Source: Porticoccus sp.
GTDB lineage: Bacteria > Pseudomonadota > Gammaproteobacteria > Pseudomonadales > Porticoccaceae
Length of the DNA stretch: 5,002 nt
Direction: 5' to 3'
Assembly (NCBI GenBank): GCA_011049795.1
Contig: DRHD01000095.1
Span: forward strand, 1-5,002
A program made the translations under genes and the position numbers. The notes below the pieces were generated by a model, which was not told the DNA's origin, did not search any database, and was given only the letters and a program-made list of their open reading frames with translations. The stretch's first letter is position 1; every line of letters starts with the position of its first letter. Shown here one piece after another: positions 1-5,002 of this stretch.

Positions 1-460
1 CCGCAGAGGTTGTCAGCTGAGCCACATCAGAACCCGCACCAGGCTCAGTAATCCCTAGAGAAATACGTTTTTCACCACTAAGCACTTTGGGTACGACTTC
101 GGCTTTAATTTTGTCACTGGCAAAATTAACCACTGGCGGTAAACCAATGCCATGAATCAATAACGTAGAAGCAACACCACCGACGGCGATTCGCCCCATC
201 TCTTCATTGAGAATATTCAGGTGCCATATATCGATTCCCTCCGAGGTGCCGCCATATTGCTCCGGATATCCCAAACCAAGAATACCGGCGGCACCCGCCT
301 TGGGCCACAAATCTTCTGGAATCTTGCAATCTTCATCCCATTGATCGGCAAAAGGGATCACTTCACGATCGAGAAAACGCCGCAGTTGAGTACGCCACTC
401 TTCATGTTCCGCCGTTAAATAGGGGTTAGGCAGACGTGCACTATCGAAATCTAATGACAT
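1..460 (-). CDS. Acyl-CoA dehydrogenase, N-terminal part (runs off left edge)
   Basis: This is the first 153 codons of an FAD-dependent acyl-CoA dehydrogenase, the enzyme family that introduces the alpha,beta double bond in acyl-CoA thioesters and passes electrons to ETF. The start is ATG at 460-458, preceded on the minus strand by AGGTAA (466-471) with a 5-base spacer. Residues about 15-125 look like the alpha-helical N-terminal domain (EEWRTQLRRFLDREVIPFAD, then GILGLGYPEQYGG). Residues 136-145, GITEPGAGSD, match the acyl-CoA dehydrogenase signature in the middle beta domain that contacts FAD and substrate. Family members usually have about 380-400 residues, so more than half, including the catalytic glutamate, lies outside the window. 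It follows the AraC-type gene on the same strand after a 152-base gap, so it may be co-transcribed with it or controlled by it. Chain-length or steroid specificity cannot be read from this part. Confidence 0.93.
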   Translation of the reverse strand, partial: MSLDFDSARLPNPYLTAEHEEWRTQLRRFLDREVIPFADQWDEDCKIPEDLWPKAGAAGILGLGYPEQYGGTSEGIDIWHLNILNEEMGRIAVGGVASTLLIHGIGLPPVVNFASDKIKAEVVPKVLSGEKRISLGITEPGAGSDVAQLTTSA

Positions 461-563
461 TTTAGTTACCTGATTTTAGCACTCAATTTTTAGTGGCTCA
501 GTTATTAGTAGCTTAATCGCTGTTAGCTAAATAATAGGCCGATCAGAAAAAAACAACATGGTA

Positions 564-575
564 ATTGGCGCCAAT
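564..575. repeat. Perfect 12-bp palindrome ATTGGCGCCAAT
   Basis: The sequence ATTGGCGCCAAT is fully self-complementary and lies about 100 bases upstream of the acyl-CoA dehydrogenase start. It may be an operator, or the stem of a weak terminator after the AraC-type gene. The function is inferred only from position and symmetry. Confidence 0.45.
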
Positions 576-579
576 CTTA

Positions 580-604
580 TTGGAATTGATGCCATACAAT
601 CCAA
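580..604. repeat. Imperfect inverted repeat TTGGAATTG / CAATCCAA
   Basis: Left arm TTGGAATTG (580-588) pairs with right arm CAATCCAA (597-604) with one bulged base and an 8-base loop. It starts eight bases from the stop codon of the minus-strand AraC-type gene, where a 3' end hairpin could sit. It shares the ATTGG/CCAAT element with the neighbouring palindrome at 564-575, so both could also be repeated half-sites for one DNA-binding protein. Confidence 0.35.
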
Positions 605-612
605 ACAAACGA

Positions 613-1629
613 TTAACGCTGACGATACTCGCTTGGTGATACACCCTGCCAGGATTTAAATGCACTGGAAAAAGAGCCTTGATCGGCGTATCCCAATAGA
701 AAAGAAATTTCAGTAATACTCAAATGCTTATCGGCAAGATAACGCACAGCCTGTTTAGAACGAACCTCCTGTAACACCTGCAAAAATTGAGTATCGCGAT
801 CCGCCAGCCGGCGCTGCAGCGTACGTCGTGACACATTCAGTTCACTGGCCGCAGCGTCAATGTTGACATCACCCATGGGCAGCAAACGAATCACAGAATC
901 ACGCAAAGCAGCGAGAAAACTATCGGTAGGATCATCACTACCAAATAACTTACGTACCGGGTCAGTAAACTGCTCACTCAATTCATATTCAAGCTGCACA
1001 ATGGAATGGTTCAAGGTTTCACGGTAAAAATACAAACAGCTGCGCGGCTGCTCAAAGGACAAATCATCTCCAAAAATACCGCGCAACATAGACAGGTCTT
1101 TGGGTTCGGCATAACTAAAACAGGCCTTAACCACCCTGATCGGCTGCACACAGAGAGAGTTTACAATCGCTGCTGAGGCGGACATGATTTCATCACTGAG
1201 AAAACGCTGCTGGCTGGTCGCCGCCATTAGCGGATACCAGTCAAGGCGAATACAATCACCTTCCCTAGCCACTTTAACCTCTCCTATATCACCGCGTAAT
1301 TTCAATACGCTCGGCATTAAATTAAGATAATCACGAAAGTTATTACAAATGGTGAGCATATAAAGCTGCACATGCAGACCGCTAATATACACAACCCTTC
1401 CGGTATATAAGGCGATATCTGGATTATTGGTCTGCAATTGTGCAGCTTCATATAATGTGAATAAATACTCGACCGAGATGCGATTATCGGGCTGACGCAA
1501 CCACAGAGGATCAATGCCCGCCGCCAGCATTAAATCATCGCGGTTAGCGCCTAAACGCTGGGAAGCCTGCAACAGCGCATTAATCGACGTCGCATAAACC
1601 GACCCATTCGAATCAGACTCCACCATCAC
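613..1629 (-). CDS. AraC-family transcriptional regulator (arabinose-binding-like N-terminal domain)
   Basis: This is a cytosolic DNA-binding regulator of 338 residues, the usual length for this class. Residues about 15-205 resemble the arabinose-binding-like effector domain of AraC regulators related to OruR/ArgR, beginning LLQASQRLGANRDDLMLAAG. The C-terminal AraC DNA-binding domain starts near residue 252. Its first helix-turn-helix is around 257-275 (ELNVSRRTLQRRL) and the second around 304-329, with the family hallmark LLGYADQGSFSSAFKSWQG followed by SPSEYRQR. I chose GTG at 1629 because AAGGTGA (1637-1643) lies 7 bases before it; ATG at 1626 is nearly as good. The gene is divergent from the GMC oxidoreductase and upstream of the acyl-CoA dehydrogenase on the same strand, so either or both are plausible targets. 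The effector is unknown; genes of this class often respond to a substrate of the adjacent catabolic enzymes. Confidence 0.93.
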   Translation of the reverse strand: MMVESDSNGSVYATSINALLQASQRLGANRDDLMLAAGIDPLWLRQPDNRISVEYLFTLYEAAQLQTNNPDIALYTGRVVYISGLHVQLYMLTICNNFRDYLNLMPSVLKLRGDIGEVKVAREGDCIRLDWYPLMAATSQQRFLSDEIMSASAAIVNSLCVQPIRVVKACFSYAEPKDLSMLRGIFGDDLSFEQPRSCLYFYRETLNHSIVQLEYELSEQFTDPVRKLFGSDDPTDSFLAALRDSVIRLLPMGDVNIDAAASELNVSRRTLQRRLADRDTQFLQVLQEVRSKQAVRYLADKHLSITEISFLLGYADQGSFSSAFKSWQGVSPSEYRQR

Positions 1630-1723
1630 CCTAGCATCACCTTTTGCACCTTGATTAAAATTTCGAAAGCCACTCTATCACCGCTTTATAGCTCACACCA
1701 TCCATGCTAAACCAGAATGGTTT

Positions 1724-1741
1724 TATTACAGCCCTGTAATA
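1724..1741. promoter_or_regulatory. Operator-like dyad TATTACAG-CC-CTGTAATA
   Basis: Two 8-base arms, TATTACAG (1724-1731) and CTGTAATA (1734-1741), are perfect reverse complements across a 2-base centre. It lies near the middle of the divergent region, just upstream of the AT-rich stretch that may carry the oxidoreductase -10 and about 35 bases upstream of the regulator's candidate -10. Such short-spaced symmetry is typical of dimeric repressor sites (TetR, GntR or similar). AraC-type activators more often bind direct repeats, so the protein that binds here may not be encoded in the window. Confidence 0.55.
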
Positions 1742-1787
1742 GACTATTTTAATGATAAGCTTAACGTGCACGGTCACTTTAGTTGTT

Positions 1788-1799
1788 ACTGAGATCAGT
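1788..1799. repeat. Short dyad ACTGA-GA-TCAGT
   Basis: Arms of five bases (1788-1792 and 1795-1799) surround a 2-base centre, about 55 bases upstream of the GMC oxidoreductase start codon. It has the same 2-base spacing as the stronger dyad at 1724-1741 but a different sequence. It could be a minor protein site or chance. Confidence 0.25.
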
Positions 1800-1853
1800 T
1801 AGGGTAGCCGTAAACGCCAAGAAACCACCTATTTAGGCTGCTATCAGACTACT

Positions 1854-3671
1854 ATGAAAACAACATCTACAACGCCGGACAATGAGTTTGATTTCGACCA
1901 GGTTATTATTGGCTCTGGTTTTGGCGGTTCCTGTAGCGCATTACGCCTGAGTGAAAAAGGCCACCGTGTATTAGTACTCGAAAAAGGTAAGCGCTGGAAC
2001 GATGAAGACTTCCCCAAAACTAACTGGAACATAAAGAAAAACCTATGGGCCCCGTTCATCGGGTTTAAAGGCTTATATCAAGTCAACCTATCCAGGAAAG
2101 TCATTGCCCTGCATGGGGCCGGTGTGGGTGGCGGCTCTTTAATCTATGGCAATGTACACTTTATCCCTGAAGATAAAGTCTTCAACACCCCCAGCTGGAA
2201 AACCAGCAAAGATAACTGGAAGGAATCGCTACTGCCCTTTTATGGCCTGGCCCAACGTATGATAGGCGTATCCAGCAGTGACTATGAAAATGATGCTGAC
2301 CACAGCCTGCGTAAGGTAGCTGAAAAACTGGGCCGCGGCGATAGCTATCGCCTTGTCAACACCGGTATTCTATTTCGCCAGGCCAATAGCAACAGCAGCG
2401 ACGGCCAAGAAGGCGCTGACCGTGGCGACCCCTATTTTTCTGGCGACGGCCCCGATAGAAACAATTGCCAAAACTGTGGCGCGTGCATGCTTGGCTGCCC
2501 ACACAACGCTAAAAACACCCTGGTAAAAAACTATCTCTATTTTGCCGAGCGTAATGGTGTTGAAATTCGCGCTGAATCCAAAGCTACCCGCATTGTCCCG
2601 CTACCCTACGGTGATGGAAAAGCGGGAGATGCAGGCTACGAAATAACCGTTAAAGATAGTTCAGGCTTTGGCTTCGCTAAAACCTACAAACTGAAAACGC
2701 GGGGCATTGTTTTATCGGCGGGAGTATTCGGCACAATATCATTACTCCTCGATCAAAAATACAAGGGCAAAACACTCCCCGACATATCACCACTATTGGG
2801 CCGACAGGTTAGAACCAATTCAGAAACCCTGATACCCGTCAGCACCCGTAAACGTGATGCCAATGGCAAGGCAGTGGAAATCTGTCACGGGCCAGCTATC
2901 TCCTCGATTATATCTGCAGACGACGAAACCAATATTGAAATTGTTCGCTATGCCCCCGGTGCCGATGCCGCCTTTGCCGGTATGATTACCGTCCCCATCA
3001 CCGATGGCGGCGGTAACGTACCCCGTGTTATTCGCCTGTTAGTGAATATCGTCAAAAACCCCATCAAAGCCCTACGCACGCTTAACCCCTTTGGCGCGGC
3101 CCGCAACACAGTGTGGTTACTAGTGATGCAGACTAAAGACTCTTTTATCCATATGCAGTTAAAACGCCGCTGGTACAAGGCATTCACCCTGCAATGGGAG
3201 GCCACACAAGAAGCTGACGATGAACCGCTAACCGCCTATTTCCCCATCGCCCACAAAGTGGCAGAGCTTTTTACCAAAGAGTCAGGAGGAGACGCCGCCA
3301 ATATACTGGGTGAAATCATAGCGGACACACCCCTAACAGCTCACATTATGGGCGGAGTCAGCATTGGAACTGACAGCGATAACGGTGTGATTGACGACAC
3401 TGGAGAAGTCTTTGGCTATAAAAATCTGCGGGTACTCGACGGCACTATTATTCCGGGCAATCTGGGCGTTAACCCTTCGCTCACCATCCTGGCATTAACT
3501 GAGCACGCTATGTCGAAATTACCCGTATTTAACCAGCAACGAGCCAACACCATAAAACCGGTGATATTTTCCAAACCTCTAGACGCGCTGGTGTCAGACC
3601 TTGATGGCGAAGGCGATTTGCTGGCGGCTATTCGAGAATCTTCACCCGTTGCGGAAAAACAAATTTCATAG
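1854..3671 (+). CDS. ChoD-like GMC-family FAD-dependent oxidoreductase (cholesterol oxidase-like)
   Basis: This is a 605-residue flavoenzyme of the glucose-methanol-choline family, which oxidises alcohols using FAD. Residues 16-45 form the dinucleotide-binding fold: VIIGSGFGGS with GxGxxG at 20-25, and an acidic residue E43 at the end of strand two. Residues 88-100 (GAGVGGGSLIYGN) are the second FAD-contacting GMC motif. Residues 205-215 carry four cysteines, CQNCGACMLGC followed by PHNAKNTL, as in mycobacterial ChoD-like proteins. The C-terminal block has H497 in HIMGG and N540 in GVNPSLTI, the expected catalytic His/Asn positions, with VLDGTIIPGNLGVNP as the FAD-binding C-terminal signature. 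There is no signal peptide or Tat motif, so a cytosolic or peripheral membrane enzyme is expected. The substrate is inferred: a sterol or other bulky hydrophobic alcohol. Start ATG 1854 fits the fold, although the ribosome binding site is poor. The second AraC-type gene follows after 28 bases, suggesting one transcript. Confidence 0.9.
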   Translation: MKTTSTTPDNEFDFDQVIIGSGFGGSCSALRLSEKGHRVLVLEKGKRWNDEDFPKTNWNIKKNLWAPFIGFKGLYQVNLSRKVIALHGAGVGGGSLIYGNVHFIPEDKVFNTPSWKTSKDNWKESLLPFYGLAQRMIGVSSSDYENDADHSLRKVAEKLGRGDSYRLVNTGILFRQANSNSSDGQEGADRGDPYFSGDGPDRNNCQNCGACMLGCPHNAKNTLVKNYLYFAERNGVEIRAESKATRIVPLPYGDGKAGDAGYEITVKDSSGFGFAKTYKLKTRGIVLSAGVFGTISLLLDQKYKGKTLPDISPLLGRQVRTNSETLIPVSTRKRDANGKAVEICHGPAISSIISADDETNIEIVRYAPGADAAFAGMITVPITDGGGNVPRVIRLLVNIVKNPIKALRTLNPFGAARNTVWLLVMQTKDSFIHMQLKRRWYKAFTLQWEATQEADDEPLTAYFPIAHKVAELFTKESGGDAANILGEIIADTPLTAHIMGGVSIGTDSDNGVIDDTGEVFGYKNLRVLDGTIIPGNLGVNPSLTILALTEHAMSKLPVFNQQRANTIKPVIFSKPLDALVSDLDGEGDLLAAIRESSPVAEKQIS

Positions 3672-3688
3672 CCTCCCCCTTTCACGCT

Positions 3689-3702
3689 ATGCTTGCAGCA
3701 TG
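3689..3702 (+). promoter_or_regulatory. Small dyad and four-codon ORF over the start of the second AraC-type gene
   Basis: ATGCT (3689-3693) and AGCAT (3697-3701) are inverted repeats around a 3-base loop, and the second arm contains the AT of the start codon at 3700. The same bases form a mini-ORF ATG CTT GCA GCA TGA whose stop overlaps that start codon. No Shine-Dalgarno sequence precedes 3700, so translation might depend on coupling or be weak. The arms are short and chance is possible. Confidence 0.25.
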
Positions 3703-4704
3703 ACTACAAAAAGCGACATTTCCAATAGCTTGATTATGGGCCTGCTGGCAGGGCCGATTGCTTCAGGCTTATCTGCCAAAGATATTCTGGTGCAGGCTCA
3801 GGTCCCCACCAGTATTTTGACCAACCCCGATCAAGCCCTTAACTTGCAACAATTTGGCAGCGTGATCCAGACTATTTTTCAAGTTATGGACGATGAGTCC
3901 TCAGGGTTTTTAGTCCAGCCGATAAAAGTCGGCAGCTTTGCGATGATGAATCATGCCGTTATCACTTGCCCCAACCTGCGCCGAGCGCTATTACGTGGCA
4001 GCCATTTCATGTCACTGATTTCAAGCGAAGTCCACTTCAGCATTCGGGAACAAGGCGAAGAAGCGACACTTAAAGTGGCAGTGGATAACAGCAAAAACCT
4101 ACAAGCCGATGTTTTTATCACCACCATACTGATTATCTGGACGCGCTGGTCGTGCTGGCTCATCGATCGGCCACTGCTACTCGAGCGCGCCAACTTTACC
4201 TGTGATCCCCCCCCCTATGCTGAGGACTTAAAGCAGGTTTTTCCCTGTCGTCACTACTACAACCAACCCCACAACAGCGTGGTTTTTAATCAACGCTTTC
4301 TCGATATGCCACTGAAACAGGATGCTCAATCTTTAGTCGACTTTCTTGCCAGCGCACCAGAATGCCTACTCACCGAATACAAAACGGATAATAGTGTTAC
4401 CGCGGAAGTACGCCTATTATTGACACAGGACGATGAGCTGGAAGGCCTGTCTTTAGAGATGGTCGCCGCGCAACTCAATACCAGCAGCCAAACCCTGCGG
4501 CGCCGGCTAAAGGAAGAAGGCAATAGCTTCCAGCAGATTAAAGACTCTCTGCGCCGGGACACCGCTATCTACCACCTATCCAAACAAATCACCCCTATCA
4601 ATGAAATTGCCGCTCTAGTCGGCTTCTCCGAACCCAGCGCATTTAACCGCGCCTTCAAACGCTGGACTGGCATGGCACCCGGTGCCTACCGCGAGCAAAA
4701 ATAA
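3700..4704 (+). CDS. AraC-family transcriptional regulator, second copy (arabinose-binding-like domain)
   Basis: This regulator has 334 residues from ATG at 3700 and the same architecture as the divergent AraC-type protein, though the two sequences are clearly different. Residues about 15-205 resemble the arabinose-binding-like effector domain (IKVGSFAMMNHAVITCPNLRRAL, then FTCDPPPYAEDL and NSVVFNQRFLDMPL). The AraC DNA-binding domain spans about 244-334: first helix-turn-helix near 254-273 (VAAQLNTSSQTLRRRLKEE), second near 297-324, with EIAALVGFSEPSAFNRAFKRW and then APGAYRE. The reading frame is open upstream to 3601, but those 33 codons overlap the oxidoreductase gene and do not look like this family, so 3700 is preferred despite no clear ribosome binding site. 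It lies 28 bases after the oxidoreductase and probably shares its transcript, which would suit feedback or autoregulation. A run of nine C (4207-4215) encodes Pro170-172. Confidence 0.92.
   Translation: MTTKSDISNSLIMGLLAGPIASGLSAKDILVQAQVPTSILTNPDQALNLQQFGSVIQTIFQVMDDESSGFLVQPIKVGSFAMMNHAVITCPNLRRALLRGSHFMSLISSEVHFSIREQGEEATLKVAVDNSKNLQADVFITTILIIWTRWSCWLIDRPLLLERANFTCDPPPYAEDLKQVFPCRHYYNQPHNSVVFNQRFLDMPLKQDAQSLVDFLASAPECLLTEYKTDNSVTAEVRLLLTQDDELEGLSLEMVAAQLNTSSQTLRRRLKEEGNSFQQIKDSLRRDTAIYHLSKQITPINEIAALVGFSEPSAFNRAFKRWTGMAPGAYREQK
4207..4215 (+). repeat. Nine-C homopolymer inside the second AraC-type gene
   Basis: Nine consecutive C encode three proline codons (CCC CCC CCC) at residues 170-172. 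Both sides of the tract are in the correct frame in this sequence. Gain or loss of one base would shift the frame before the DNA-binding domain, so the tract could act as a slippage switch or simply be a fragile site. Confidence 0.8.
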
Positions 4705-4818
4705 CCATTAGCCCCCCAATAACCCCGTCCAATAGGTAGTTTTGATCATCAAACTTGTCATCTGCGGTCATTCTACTGCCGTGGCCTATTACCTATGCTG
4801 AGCCTAGAAATTAGAACC
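4705..4818. other. Gap between second AraC-type gene and thiolase remnant
   Basis: No gene was found in these 114 bases between two convergent reading frames. They contain a 13-base dyad TTTGAT-C-ATCAAA (4741-4753) and a longer-range inverted repeat ATAGGTA (4732-4738) / TACCTAT (4790-4796). No GC-rich stem followed by a T run is present on either strand, so no intrinsic terminator is called. Confidence 0.5.
4732..4796. repeat. Nested inverted repeats ATAGGTA / TACCTAT and TTTGAT-C-ATCAAA
   Basis: The outer arms (4732-4738 and 4790-4796) are 7-base perfect reverse complements 51 bases apart. The inner dyad at 4741-4753 has 6-base arms around one base. AATAGG (4731-4736) and CCTATT (4785-4790) also match. 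The block lies at the edge where thiolase homology has been lost. It might mark an old junction, but the arms are too short to call a mobile element. Confidence 0.3.
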
Positions 4819-5002
4819 CTAACCAGCAGGCAATAAAACCATGAGCACAAACGACGCCCTTATTTTTAATGCTTTAAGAGCGGCAGGAGCAGGGCCTGTC
4901 AGCATAATGGTGGGATCCGTACCGACCACTGCGGTGCTGACAATGCGTGCTCGTGGGGTGAGATTAAAGTTTTTGCCAGCGGACTCACTACCGATTAACA
5001 AG
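4819..5002 (-). pseudogene. Thiolase (acetyl-CoA acyltransferase) fragment lacking its C-terminal catalytic part
   Basis: Read on the minus strand from the right edge, the first 46 residues are plainly thiolase: [10 protein letters not shown], then [20 protein letters not shown] and [11 protein letters not shown]. This is the segment found around residues 240-290 of the usual roughly 390-residue enzyme, which cleaves or forms 3-ketoacyl-CoA. Similarity stops near plus-strand 4864. An unrelated tail ([14 protein letters not shown]) follows, with TAG at 4819-4821. The expected next blocks, DIDLxEVNEAFA, the GHPLG histidine and the C-terminal CxG cysteine, are absent in this frame, and I could not find the NEAF segment in the other minus-strand frames before the AraC-type gene. 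The product would lack catalytic residues, so this is most likely a decayed or deletion-truncated copy. An assembly error is the alternative. The N-terminal part lies outside the window. Confidence 0.72.

Larger units (their letters stand above)
461..612. other. Intergenic gap between AraC-type gene and acyl-CoA dehydrogenase
   Basis: No gene is visible in these 152 bases. The gap contains a perfect 12-bp palindrome (564-575), an imperfect dyad (580-604) and a run of seven A (547-553), which reads as seven T on the minus strand. For minus-strand transcription the palindrome lies about ten bases before the T run, so a weak terminator for the AraC-type gene is possible. The separation between stem and T run is too large to be convincing. 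No strong -35/-10 pair for the dehydrogenase was found. TAAAAT on the minus strand shortly before its ribosome binding site is the best -10 candidate but has no good -35 partner. Confidence 0.5.
1630..1853. promoter_or_regulatory. Divergent promoter region between AraC-type regulator and GMC oxidoreductase
   Basis: These 224 bases separate two divergently transcribed genes and must hold both promoters unless one is read from further away. On the minus strand, TATAAA (within 1684-1690) is a fair -10 for the regulator, but its -35 is poor. On the plus strand an AT-rich stretch around 1745-1757 (TATTTTAATGATAAG) could hold the -10 for the oxidoreductase, again without a good -35, which fits activator-dependent control. 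Dyads at 1724-1741 and 1788-1799 are operator candidates. No convincing Shine-Dalgarno sequence precedes the oxidoreductase ATG at 1854. All promoter placements are inference. Confidence 0.5.

Noticed and set aside
221..418. Plus-strand ORF of 65 codons
   Set aside because: It is antisense to the acyl-CoA dehydrogenase, whose reading frame is well supported by motifs.
547..553. Intrinsic terminator for the minus-strand AraC-type gene using the T run
   Set aside because: The nearest palindrome is about ten bases from the T run and no strong GC stem adjoins it, so it was not called as a terminator.
2948..3205. Minus-strand ORF of 85 codons
   Set aside because: It lies wholly inside the oxidoreductase gene on the opposite strand, with no family features.
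3601..3699. N-terminal extension of the second AraC-type protein by 33 residues
   Set aside because: It overlaps the oxidoreductase C-terminus in another frame, its residues do not resemble the family, and start 3700 gives a normal length and N-terminus.
4732..4796. Insertion-sequence terminal repeats
   Set aside because: The arms are only seven bases, only 51 bases lie between them and no transposase is present.
4841..5002. Plus-strand ORF of 54 codons beginning [10 protein letters not shown] and open to the right edge
   Set aside because: It lies antisense to the thiolase segment, whose protein motif [11 protein letters not shown] is unmistakable. The plus-strand product has no recognisable family and only a weak ribosome binding site.

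Overview
The window looks like part of a gammaproteobacterial chromosome with lipid or steroid catabolism genes. This rests on the gene content (acyl-CoA dehydrogenase, thiolase, ChoD-like GMC oxidoreductase, two AraC regulators with the arabinose-binding-like N-terminal domain), on tight bacterial gene packing and on balanced base composition. The assignment is inferred from protein character. No rRNA, tRNA, CRISPR array or insertion sequence is visible.

Layout: (1) 1-460, minus strand, the N-terminal 153 codons of an acyl-CoA dehydrogenase that runs out of the left edge. (2) 461-612, a 152-base gap with a perfect 12-bp palindrome and a second imperfect dyad. (3) 613-1629, minus, an AraC-type regulator. 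(4) 1630-1853, a divergent control region with an 18-bp near-perfect operator-like dyad at 1724-1741. (5) 1854-3671, plus, a 605-residue FAD-dependent GMC oxidoreductase resembling mycobacterial ChoD, with an internal four-cysteine ferredoxin-like motif. (6) 3700-4704, plus, a second AraC-type regulator 28 bases downstream, with a 9-C homopolymer in its coding sequence. (7) 4705-4818, a short gap with small inverted repeats. (8) 4819-5002, minus, a clear thiolase segment that loses similarity near 4864 and stops soon after, without the catalytic C-terminal part.

Reading the genes together: the GMC enzyme probably oxidises a hydrophobic alcohol (sterol-like or other). Its gene is enclosed by two regulators of the same architecture, one divergent and one co-directional. 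Acyl-CoA dehydrogenase and thiolase are beta-oxidation enzymes, so the neighbourhood fits side-chain or fatty-acyl degradation. The thiolase copy at this edge appears broken. I see no convincing evidence of a wholly new system. The most unusual points are the truncated thiolase, the cysteine cluster in the oxidoreductase, the operator-like dyad and the poly-C tract.
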